Shown: positions 5,857 to 13,320 of the stretch, one piece after another
Numbering within the stretch: position 1 is the first letter of the stretch
Layout of the letters: each line of letters starts with the position of its first letter
Made by a program: the position numbers and the translations under genes
Assembly (NCBI GenBank): GCA_904502015.1
Contig: CAJGEA010000018.1
Coordinates: 1-20,171 of the forward strand
DNA from: an uncultured Clostridia bacterium
GTDB taxonomy: Bacteria > Bacillota > Clostridia > Oscillospirales > CAG-272
DNA length: 20,171 bases
Direction of reading: 5' to 3'
Notes under the pieces: generated by a model
The model's database searches: none
The model's input: only the letters and a program-made list of their open reading frames with translations
What the model was told of the DNA's origin: nothing

Positions 5857-8157
5857 ATGAACGGTTTTTCCGCAGAAGAAAAACAGCAGCTCACCGCCCG
5901 CATTGAAAGCATCGGAAAGTACTTTGACCGCAACGTATGCGACAACATGAAGATCTACGTATTGGGCGGGACCAAGACCCAGCGCTACGTAAAGCGCGTG
6001 TCCGACTACGTTGTCTATATCAACAACATCCTTTCCCTCGCCTTCATCTTCGCGCACGGCTGCCTGCGCTGTGACAATGACAGCGTCGACCCCATCAACA
6101 AGAAAACCACCAAGCAAAGCTCTCTTCGTATCATCAACAGCTTGAAAAAGGCGTACGTTCAGTACCCCGTCACCGCCGAGCTGATCCAATTCGCCCTGCT
6201 GGACATTCAGTTTGAAATGCTGCAAGGCCCTGACAGCGAGCTCTATGAAATTTTTGAGAACCTTTGCACCTTCAGCTCCAAGGACTTCAGCCTGACCCAG
6301 TACTACAAGATCATCGCCGAATGGAAGGCCGCCCCCTCCCGCTTCAACATGAATTCCAACACGCTGGCGGGGCTCTTCCAGAAGCTGTTGCAAAATATGA
6401 CCTTCCTCAAAAACTATGAGCTCGTTATGGAGGACGGAAGCTTTGCATTCATAGAAAAAGAGGCCATGGATTTCGGCGACTACGGCAAGTACAGCCGTGT
6501 TTCCGCCAGCCACAGGATCTACTACGATCCCGATCTGGATCTCGACATGTACTCGCTTTACAGCATCGAGCGCATCGAGGAGGACGGCGAAAAAACGCTG
6601 GGCATCCGCTACGTTTCGGGTGACGGCTTCAAAACGCTGTCCCTGACGGTGGGCGAAACCGAGCCTGAGGACGACGAGCAAAAGGAAACACATATTGACG
6701 GCGACGCCGAGGACTTCTACTATGAGATCGTCGGCGAGGAGTGGGACTTCGACAAGGAGGATGCCTCCTCAAAAAAAAACTCTAATTTCATAGATCAGGT
6801 CCACGCCATCAACTATAAGTACATCAAAAACCTCGCGCTGGCCATCTCGGATGCCATAGGCGTCAATATGGGCTCCAAAAGAGCCCTGTATAACGCCTAC
6901 CATTTGCGTCATAAGGATGTTTTTGAAAAAATTACCTCCCCGAGCGACATAGAAAGCGCCGTGCTGGACTGGGACGGCATCATCGTCATGCTGCTCATTG
7001 AGTCCAGCCCCACCAGCGTGCTGGAAACCCTTTTCCGAAACGTGCCGCAAACCTTTATCTCAATCGCCAAAAACCTGTGCAAGCGCATTGACAACCCCGA
7101 CATGCCCATCCACGGGCTTTCGGAAAAAGAGCTTCTTGAAAAGGTGAACGAGGTAATCAAAACCAAGCTCGTGCTCGGAGAGATCAGCGGCTTCGGCAGA
7201 GTCCCGCGTTCCCGTTCGGACAATCGACTCTTTGCCCGCGCCGCCTCCCTCCTGATCATTTCCTCCCTCTCCGCCGTGATGGAGGAGCACCGCGTGGAAA
7301 AGAATATTTGCGCGGGAAATATCTACGATAACATATCGCTTTTGACAAAAATGAAGGGCGATTGCTCCTTTGAACAGAGGAACAAATACGTCTCCATCAT
7401 CCTCGGCGAAACCTTCCGCCATCTGCTGTGCTTCTACACAGGCCTTCTGAAATACGGTGAGCTTAAGGGACGGTTTGACGCGGAGTCCTGCGGCAGCTGC
7501 TTCTCGGAGGAGAAAATCTCCGAATACCAGAAGCAGATGCAATCCGCCTTCATGAAAGCCGCCCAAAATAAGGCTGAGGAGCTCAGGGCACTCAACTCTG
7601 CCGAGTACGCAGACATGGTTGAGATCATCAACCGCTTCATTTCTCTCTGCGAGCGATGCAGCTCGTCGGTGCGCAACGCATCGGCGGAGGGCCACCACCT
7701 CTATTCGGCTATCGGGAAGCACGATATCCTGAACGTCAGCGAATTCAAAGGGCTGGTGCGCGGCGGTCTGCGCGGCCTTGCTGAAATCAACGAGGAAAAC
7801 GTGGACGCCTGGATCGCCTTTGCCCTGGACATCCTCCGCTACCTGCGTTCGGGCAGCCTCAAGGAGGGCTTTGAAGCGGCCGCGCGGGCCATTTACCCCT
7901 TTACCGCCACCTACAACCGCAGAAACGAAAACTACGACGGCTATAAAACGGTTACCTTCGCGCTCAATATCTCCATGGACGACCACGGCGAGGAGTACAA
8001 GGAATACATCAGCGTCCTCACCGAATTTACCTATAACCTGAGCAACGTTTTCTACTGCCTTCCCAACGTGCTTCGCTCCAACCGCAAGTGGTGGATCGAC
8101 CCCGTTCTGATTGATTTCAAGGAATTCAACGAGATCTTTGAGGATAGCATAGAATAA
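5857..8157 (+). CDS. Large helical protein of unknown family
   Basis: I do not recognise this 766-aa protein. It is soluble and mostly helical by eye, without signal peptide or membrane segment. A strongly acidic, probably disordered insert (about 266-304, rich in Asp and Glu) splits it into an N-terminal part of about 260 residues and a C-terminal part of about 460. The N-terminal part holds a pair of cysteines around HGCLRCD (67-73). The C-terminal part holds long amphipathic helices, a basic turn RVPRSRSDNR (448-457) and a Trp-Trp pair near the C-terminus. It starts 15 nt after the ATPase gene behind GGGAGG, and ends 15 nt before the AdoMetDC-like gene. Such tight packing suggests it is made in step with both and joins the same complex. 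No catalytic motif is evident. Confidence 0.85.
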   Translation: MNGFSAEEKQQLTARIESIGKYFDRNVCDNMKIYVLGGTKTQRYVKRVSDYVVYINNILSLAFIFAHGCLRCDNDSVDPINKKTTKQSSLRIINSLKKAYVQYPVTAELIQFALLDIQFEMLQGPDSELYEIFENLCTFSSKDFSLTQYYKIIAEWKAAPSRFNMNSNTLAGLFQKLLQNMTFLKNYELVMEDGSFAFIEKEAMDFGDYGKYSRVSASHRIYYDPDLDLDMYSLYSIERIEEDGEKTLGIRYVSGDGFKTLSLTVGETEPEDDEQKETHIDGDAEDFYYEIVGEEWDFDKEDASSKKNSNFIDQVHAINYKYIKNLALAISDAIGVNMGSKRALYNAYHLRHKDVFEKITSPSDIESAVLDWDGIIVMLLIESSPTSVLETLFRNVPQTFISIAKNLCKRIDNPDMPIHGLSEKELLEKVNEVIKTKLVLGEISGFGRVPRSRSDNRLFARAASLLIISSLSAVMEEHRVEKNICAGNIYDNISLLTKMKGDCSFEQRNKYVSIILGETFRHLLCFYTGLLKYGELKGRFDAESCGSCFSEEKISEYQKQMQSAFMKAAQNKAEELRALNSAEYADMVEIINRFISLCERCSSSVRNASAEGHHLYSAIGKHDILNVSEFKGLVRGGLRGLAEINEENVDAWIAFALDILRYLRSGSLKEGFEAAARAIYPFTATYNRRNENYDGYKTVTFALNISMDDHGEEYKEYISVLTEFTYNLSNVFYCLPNVLRSNRKWWIDPVLIDFKEFNEIFEDSIE

Positions 8158-8172
8158 CCAAGAGGAGTACAT

Positions 8173-8982
8173 ATGTTAGCAAACCGACACTATATGCTGG
8201 ACGCATACGGCTGCTTCCCCGAGCAATCCAACAACATCATGGTGGTCAACGATCTCCTTGTTCAGTTGACAAACGATCTGGGGATGAAGCCCATCATGCC
8301 GCCGTTTTTGGTTCCGTTTTACTATTGCGCGGATCCCGATGACGTTGGCGTCAGCGCCTTTTGCATCTGCGCGAACGGCTCGCACGTCACCATTCACACC
8401 TTCCCCCACCGCGCGTGCTACTTCGTGGATATCCTCACGGATCAGTTCTTCAGCGAGAGCGACGTCACGGCGGCGATCCAGAACCAAATCTACGCCAGTA
8501 CCATCAATACCAACGTAGTAGACCGTCGCGTGTTTGAAGGGATCGCGGGCAATATTGACACGAATAACGACTTTGGCCCGCACTACATGATCACCGTGGA
8601 GAACGTGGACGTTACCTTCGAACAAATCTTCAGCTGGCTGGACACCATCGCCCCCCGCATCAATATGCAGGCCATCTGCCGCCCCTACGTAATTTTCGAC
8701 AAAACCTCCTCTCCCGAGTACATTTCGGGCTTTCTGGTAGTCGCTCAGAGCCACATCGCCTTCCACTATTCCATCAAGGAGCGCACCGCCAATATCGACA
8801 TCTTCTCGTGCAGCTTCCTGGAAAACGGCGCGGTGGAGGATCTGCTCAAGGATTCGTTCGGCGAACAGACCCAAACCAATCTCTTTGCCAGAGGAAGCAA
8901 GCATACGCTCCGCTGCGAATTGGGCTCCAGACAGGCGCGCATCAAGCGCAACGAGGCCTGGAGAAACAACATTCGGGATTGA
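8173..8982 (+). CDS. Tandem S-adenosylmethionine decarboxylase-like protein (two SpeH-type domains)
   Basis: This 269-aa protein is about twice the length of bacterial SpeH. Both halves align without gaps to the SpeH core ESHLTIHSFPE...IDVYTC. The first half has GSHVTIHTFPH (69-79), and the second has QSHIAFH (192-198) followed by IDIFSC (208-213). Ser70 and Ser193 match the serine that becomes the pyruvoyl group, and His75 and His198 match the processing histidine. The catalytic cysteine is kept only in the second half (Cys213); the first has Asp90. The glutamate before the serine is Gly69 and Gln192. NLFARG (236-241) resembles the RG tail of SpeH. It may decarboxylate AdoMet, act on a relative, or bind it as a signal. 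No other polyamine genes are nearby. It is the last gene of the TIR operon. Confidence 0.85.
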   Translation: MLANRHYMLDAYGCFPEQSNNIMVVNDLLVQLTNDLGMKPIMPPFLVPFYYCADPDDVGVSAFCICANGSHVTIHTFPHRACYFVDILTDQFFSESDVTAAIQNQIYASTINTNVVDRRVFEGIAGNIDTNNDFGPHYMITVENVDVTFEQIFSWLDTIAPRINMQAICRPYVIFDKTSSPEYISGFLVVAQSHIAFHYSIKERTANIDIFSCSFLENGAVEDLLKDSFGEQTQTNLFARGSKHTLRCELGSRQARIKRNEAWRNNIRD

Positions 8983-9022
8983 CGCGTAGCGTGCAACGTG
9001 TCATTCCGCAAGAAACACAACA

Positions 9023-9074
9023 AAAGAGAACGGCATCCCGTCACGGTAAACCGCGGCGAGATGCCGTTCTCTTT
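9023..9074. terminator. Bidirectional terminator between convergent genes
   Basis: AAAGAGAACGGCATC (9023-9037) pairs perfectly over 15 bp with GATGCCGTTCTCTTT (9060-9074), with a GC-rich 22-nt loop. A-rich and T-rich ends suit both directions, so it closes the TIR operon on the plus strand and the symporter gene on the minus strand. Confidence 0.8.
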
Positions 9075-9085
9075 GATTCGTAGAA

Positions 9086-10885
9086 TTATTTGCTATCCGC
9101 AGGCAGGGCAAAGCGCGCCTTGTATTCGTTATACAGGTCGTCGAACTCCATGCCGCCCGCCTTGACGCGGTGCAGGTAGTCGTGCAGATCCAGCGCGTCG
9201 TGCTTGGTCATCTCAATCAGACAGCCCGCGATGTTGGAGCAGTGGTCGGACACGCGCTCCATGTTGGTCAGAATATCCGACAGCACGAACCCGTGCTCGA
9301 TGGTGCATTCGCTCTTCTGCAGGCGCAGAATGTGACGGCGGCGGATGCTCTCCTTGAGCCCGTCAACCACCTGCTCAAGAGGCTCAACGCGGCAGGCGTT
9401 CTCCATATTGCCGTTGACGAAGGCATCCTCGGTGATGGTCACGATCTCGGACACGGCGGCGTACAGCATGCCCAGCTCGGCGAGGGCTTCCTCCGAAAAG
9501 CGCAGTTCTTTATCCTTGATCTCCTCGGCGGAGTCCACAAGGTTGGCAGCGTGGTCGGATATGCGCTCCAGATCCCCGATCATGTGGAGGAGCTTGGTGG
9601 CCTCGTGGCTGTCCCGCTCCTGCATATCGTGGGAAGAAACCTTGACGAGATACGAGCCCAGCACGTCCTCGTAGATATCCACCTTGTCCTCGGCGTCGCG
9701 GATCTTCTGCGCCATCGCTCCGTTATAGGAGCCCAGCAGCGCGACGGCGTCACGCAGGGCGACGGCGGACACAATGGCCATCTGGCCTGCCACGGCGCGG
9801 CTGCGCTCGATGGCGACAGAGGGAGTGTCCAGCAGGCGCTCGTCCAGCATATCGGTGAACTCGTCGCCCTTCTTGTCGGTGCCGCGGACGGTGGCGTTCG
9901 CCAGCTTCTCCAGCAGCTTGGTGAAGGGGAACATGAGACCCACGGCGAGGAGCTTAAAGGTGGTATGAACGATGGCGATACCCCACATGTCGATGGTGGA
10001 GTTGGCCGCCAAATCGAACACGTTGAATACACCCGTAGTCTCGAGGATAAAGCCCACGAGGTAGTACATACTGAGCCAGAATACCACGCCGATGACGTTG
10101 AAATACAGGTGGGCAACGGCGGCGCGCTTACCGTTCTTGTTGGCGCTGATGGCAGACAGCATAGCGGTCACACAGGTACCGATGTTCTGTCCGAGGATGA
10201 TCGGGATGGCCATGCCGAAGGAGATGGCACCCGTGCTGGACAGTGCCTGCAGAATACCGATGGAGGCCGAGGAGGACTGCACGATGGCGGTCAGAACCAG
10301 ACCCGCCAGCACGCCCAGAATGGGGTTGGTGAACAGGGTGAGGATCTTGACAAACTCAGGATCTCCCTTGAGTCCGCTGACCGCGCCCGACATGATATCC
10401 ATACCCGTCATCAGGACGGCAAAGCCCATGAGGATGGTGCCCATATCGCGGGACTTGGATTTCTTTGAGAACATGATCAGACCGATACCGATGATGGCGA
10501 GGATGGGCATCCAGGCGTCGGGCTTGAGCCATTCTGTCCAGGCGACTGCCTCGGCGCCGCCCTCAATGCCGTTGAGTGCGGTGAGCCATGCGGTGACCGC
10601 CGTGCCCACGTTGGCGCCCAGAATGACGCTGATGGCCTGACCGAGCAGCATGGTGCCCGAGTTGACGAAGCCCACCACCATGACGGTGGTTGCCGACGAG
10701 GACTGGATGACGGCGGTTACGCCAAGACCCAGAAGAAAGCCCTTGAACTTGTTGGAGGTCAGGTTGCCGAGGATGGTCTTGAGCTTGCGCCCCGCGCTCT
10801 TCTTGAGCGCGTCGCCCATCAAGTCCATACCAAAGAGGAACAGTGCCAGACCGCATACGAGGGATAAAATGTCAAATAGATCCAT
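9086..10885 (-). CDS. Na/Pi cotransporter family protein with PhoU-like C-terminal domain
   Basis: From the ATG at 10885, which has GGAG 5 nt upstream, the protein has 599 residues. The frame stays open upstream but without a ribosome binding site. The N-terminal half is a multi-pass membrane domain with the duplicated signature of the NptA/PNaS phosphate symporters: QSSSATT (61-67) and QSSSAS (203-208), each followed by an Ile/Gly-rich helix. The C-terminal third is cytoplasmic and helical with two PhoU-like segments, LLHMIGDLERISDHAAN and ILTNMERVSDHCSN. It should import inorganic phosphate with sodium, with the PhoU-like tail regulating flux. It converges on the TIR operon and is transcribed alone. 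It looks like an ordinary housekeeping gene marking the right border of the accessory operon. Confidence 0.95.
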   Translation of the reverse strand: MDLFDILSLVCGLALFLFGMDLMGDALKKSAGRKLKTILGNLTSNKFKGFLLGLGVTAVIQSSSATTVMVVGFVNSGTMLLGQAISVILGANVGTAVTAWLTALNGIEGGAEAVAWTEWLKPDAWMPILAIIGIGLIMFSKKSKSRDMGTILMGFAVLMTGMDIMSGAVSGLKGDPEFVKILTLFTNPILGVLAGLVLTAIVQSSSASIGILQALSSTGAISFGMAIPIILGQNIGTCVTAMLSAISANKNGKRAAVAHLYFNVIGVVFWLSMYYLVGFILETTGVFNVFDLAANSTIDMWGIAIVHTTFKLLAVGLMFPFTKLLEKLANATVRGTDKKGDEFTDMLDERLLDTPSVAIERSRAVAGQMAIVSAVALRDAVALLGSYNGAMAQKIRDAEDKVDIYEDVLGSYLVKVSSHDMQERDSHEATKLLHMIGDLERISDHAANLVDSAEEIKDKELRFSEEALAELGMLYAAVSEIVTITEDAFVNGNMENACRVEPLEQVVDGLKESIRRRHILRLQKSECTIEHGFVLSDILTNMERVSDHCSNIAGCLIEMTKHDALDLHDYLHRVKAGGMEFDDLYNEYKARFALPADSK

Positions 10886-11148
10886 TTTTTCTCCGTTTCC
10901 TTTTCTTTTTGTTTCGATTTTAAGATGTACCGCGGCGGCAAGCCTGCCCCCACGCAAGTGTATCCTGCTCATTTCGCAAACTTCCGCAAGTTACACTTTG
11001 ATTTTATATTACGCAAGAAATGTGACATCCGTGTGCAAAAAATGTAAATAAAAGGTGAATTCCCTCATCCATGCACTGAAATTTCACACAAAAATCAAGG
11101 GGATTTTTTCACAAACACGTCCCAGTTCATGAAATAGTTACAAATACG
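10886..11148. other. Divergent intergenic region
   Basis: This stretch separates the minus-strand symporter gene from the plus-strand ABC operon and is AT-rich from about 10985. No gene is supported. I could not find a convincing -35/-10 pair for the symporter. A weak 7-bp A/T stem (11090-11108) is present but of doubtful meaning. Confidence 0.5.
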
Positions 11149-11157
11149 TGCTATAAT
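11149..11157 (+). promoter_or_regulatory. Extended -10 promoter of the ABC operon
   Basis: TGCTATAAT (TG at 11149-11150, TATAAT at 11152-11157) is a perfect extended -10; no good -35 lies 16-18 nt upstream. Transcription would start near 11164, leaving a leader of about 93 nt. That leader can form GTCCGC/GCGGAC (11175-11201) and CCGCCC/GGGCGG (11223-11236), the latter just before the ribosome binding site at 11242-11248. Confidence 0.65.
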
Positions 11158-11256
11158 ATAGGATGAATTATTATGTCCGCATTTATACGGATATCGCGGA
11201 CAAGCCTCAAAAACCATATTCGCCGCCCCCGGGCGGTTACAGAAAGGATACCATCC

Positions 11257-12339
11257 ATGATTCAAATCGAACATCTGGTCAAGAACTACGGCGCGTGCTG
11301 CGCGGTGGACGACATCAGCCTGACCGTCAACGAGGGCGAGATCGTGGGCTTCCTCGGCCCGAACGGCGCGGGCAAGAGTACCACCATGAACATTCTCACG
11401 GGCTACCTCTCCAGCACGGCGGGACGGGTCAGCATCGCGGGCATTGACGTGCTGGCCGACCCCCTCGGTGCCAAGCGTCAGATCGGATACCTGCCCGAGC
11501 AGCCCCCCCTCTACCTCGACATGACGGTGGAGGAGTACCTGCGCTTCCACTACGACCTCAAGGGCTGTACCCTGCCCCGTGACGCCCACCTCGCCGAGAT
11601 CTGCGAGGTCGTCCGCATCGGGGACGTGCGCCGCCGCGTAATCCGCAACCTCTCCAAGGGCTACCGCCAGCGCGTGGGCATTGCAGGCGCGCTCGTGGGC
11701 AACCCCAAGGTCATCATCTTTGACGAGCCCACCGTGGGCCTCGACCCCAAGCAGATCATTGAGATCCGCAACCTCATCCGCTCGCTGGGCAAGTCCCACA
11801 CCGTCATTCTCTCCACCCACATCCTTCAGGAGGTGCAGGCGGTGTGCGACCGCATCGTCATCATCAACAAGGGGCGCATCGTGGCCGACGAGAAGACCGA
11901 GAACATCACCCGCGTCATTGAGAACAACCGCCGCCACAACGCGAAGATCTGCGGCCCGCAGGCGCAGGTGCTGTCCATGCTCCGCGATATGCAGGGCGTG
12001 GTGTACTGCGAGGCGCTGGCCGAGCGCGACGGCGACTCCTGTACCTACCTCATCGAGTCCGCCCCCGGCGTGGACATTCGCAAAAAGCTCTTCTTCTCCC
12101 TCGCCGAGCGCGGCTGGGCGATGGTGGGGCTGGAGGCGCTGGGACTCAGCCTTGAGGACATCTTCATCACCGTCGTGGACCGCACCGACGAGAGCGCCGA
12201 GCCCCCCCGCTACACCCGCCGCACGGGACGCAAGACCCGCTCCGCGCTGGAATCCCAGGTGGGCGCCGATCTGGTCACCGATGCCGCCCGCCGCCGCGCC
12301 GAGCAGGCCACGGACGGCTTTGACCCCGACGGCGAATAA
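11257..12339 (+). CDS. ABC transporter ATP-binding protein, GldA-like
   Basis: This 360-aa ATPase starts at the ATG preceded by GAAAGGA at 8 nt; the frame is open further upstream without a ribosome binding site. Walker A is GPNGAGKS (34-41), the signature LSKGYRQR (132-139), Walker B VIIFDE (152-157), and the H-loop His is 188 in STHILQEVQ. This matches the GldA/NatA-type ATPases that drive ABC-2 exporters. The C-terminal extension after about residue 315 is rich in Arg, Ala and Asp and looks disordered. It powers the permease encoded 43 nt downstream. The GldF/GldG/DUF4340 neighbours define a system widespread in gut Clostridia, whose substrate is unknown; no gliding role is implied. Confidence 0.95.
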   Translation: MIQIEHLVKNYGACCAVDDISLTVNEGEIVGFLGPNGAGKSTTMNILTGYLSSTAGRVSIAGIDVLADPLGAKRQIGYLPEQPPLYLDMTVEEYLRFHYDLKGCTLPRDAHLAEICEVVRIGDVRRRVIRNLSKGYRQRVGIAGALVGNPKVIIFDEPTVGLDPKQIIEIRNLIRSLGKSHTVILSTHILQEVQAVCDRIVIINKGRIVADEKTENITRVIENNRRHNAKICGPQAQVLSMLRDMQGVVYCEALAERDGDSCTYLIESAPGVDIRKKLFFSLAERGWAMVGLEALGLSLEDIFITVVDRTDESAEPPRYTRRTGRKTRSALESQVGADLVTDAARRRAEQATDGFDPDGE

Positions 12340-12382
12340 GCCGCCACCATCCCGACAGAAAGGTTAAAGGTTACCGAACACT

Positions 12383-13129
12383 ATGTTTGCCATCTATAAG
12401 AAAGAACTCAAATCATTCTTCATCAACCCCATCGGATACATCTACGTCGGCGTGTTTCTCGCCGTCGCCGCGCTCATCTGCACCTACACCACGGTGGGCA
12501 GCGCGAGCTACAACGTGGGCACCTACTTCTCCATCATGATGTTCGCGCTGGGCGTCCTGATCCCCCTGCTCACCATGCGCCTCTTCGCCGAGGAACGCAA
12601 GCTCCGCACCGAGCAGCTTCTCCTGACCGCCCCCGTCACCATCACGGGCATGGTCATGGGCAAGTTCCTCGCCGCCCTCACGGTCTACGCCTCCACCCTG
12701 CTGGTGTCCTGTATCAACTTCATTCCGATCTACGTCATCGCGGGTATTGAGCGAGGCAACCAGTCCTACGAGTACTACCACATTGGCCCCGTGACCGCCG
12801 AGCTTATCGGCTGTGTAGTGGGCATCCTCCTTCTCGGCGCCGCCTTCATCGCGCTGGGCACCTTCATCTCGGCGCTGACCGAGAACCAGCTTGCCGCCGC
12901 CGTGCTGACCATCTCGGTCATTCTGGTCATGGTGGGCATCAGCCTGCTCAACTCCTTCATCAACCTCTACTGGCTGCGCGCCATCCTCTCCTGGATCTCG
13001 GTTTACAGCCGCTTTGGTAACTTCCAGAACGGCCTCTTTGACTTCGCCGCCGTCCTCTACTACCTCTCCATCGCCTTCGTGTTCCTCTTCCTCACCGTCC
13101 GCGTCTACGAAAAGCGCCGCTGGAGTTAA
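12383..13129 (+). CDS. ABC-2 type permease, GldF-like
   Basis: This 248-aa protein has six predicted membrane helices. The N-terminal MFAIYKKELKSFFINPIGYI and the cytoplasmic RLFAEERKLRTEQLLLTAPV (about 66-85) are typical of GldF/NosY-type ABC-2 permeases. The ATG has a somewhat distant AAAGG about 12 nt upstream, but the family's usual N-terminus supports this start. It pairs with the upstream ATPase. The TAA is followed without a gap by the double-hairpin repeat at 13130. Confidence 0.93.
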   Translation: MFAIYKKELKSFFINPIGYIYVGVFLAVAALICTYTTVGSASYNVGTYFSIMMFALGVLIPLLTMRLFAEERKLRTEQLLLTAPVTITGMVMGKFLAALTVYASTLLVSCINFIPIYVIAGIERGNQSYEYYHIGPVTAELIGCVVGILLLGAAFIALGTFISALTENQLAAAVLTISVILVMVGISLLNSFINLYWLRAILSWISVYSRFGNFQNGLFDFAAVLYYLSIAFVFLFLTVRVYEKRRWS

Positions 13130-13184
13130 GCAGGGGCGTTGCCCCTGCACCCCACCAAACCCCTTTTTGAAAAAAGGGGTTTGG
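13130..13184 (+). repeat. Double-hairpin repeat, copy A
   Basis: Hairpin 1 is GCAGGGGC-GTT-GCCCCTGC (13130-13148), beginning at the base after the permease stop. After a CCCA-type linker, hairpin 2 is a 14-bp stem, CCAAACCCCTTTTT, GA loop, AAAAAGGGGTTTGG (13155-13184). The architecture is the same as copies at 16520 and 19955, with different but still paired stem bases. Confidence 0.85.
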
Positions 13185-13247
13185 ATCCCTAAAAACTTCA
13201 AAAAATGTATTTTTTAATTATTACTTTTTGAAAGTTCTTGAGGGGGT

Positions 13248-13279
13248 TCGGGGGAACTTCTCGAAAGAAGTTCCCCCGA
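13248..13279 (-). repeat. Probable inverted partner of the double-hairpin repeat
   Basis: TCGGGGGAACTTCT (13248-13261) pairs over 14 bp with AGAAGTTCCCCCGA (13266-13279) around CGAA. The flank AAAGTTCTTGAG just to its left resembles the reverse complement of the A-rich tail of copies A-C. It therefore looks like a family member in opposite orientation, facing copy A, between the permease and the first GldG gene. Confidence 0.55.
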
Positions 13280-13320
13280 GCGTCCCCCGCATCCATCCAT
13301 ACAGAAAGGAACACATAAGC

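Noticed and set aside
9170..10468. 432-codon plus-strand open frame opposite the symporter
   Set aside because: His/Gly/Val-rich low-complexity translation antisense to an unmistakable Na/Pi symporter.
11090..11108. AAAAATC/GATTTTT stem upstream of the ABC operon
   Set aside because: Seven mostly A-T pairs only; too weak to call a terminator or operator.
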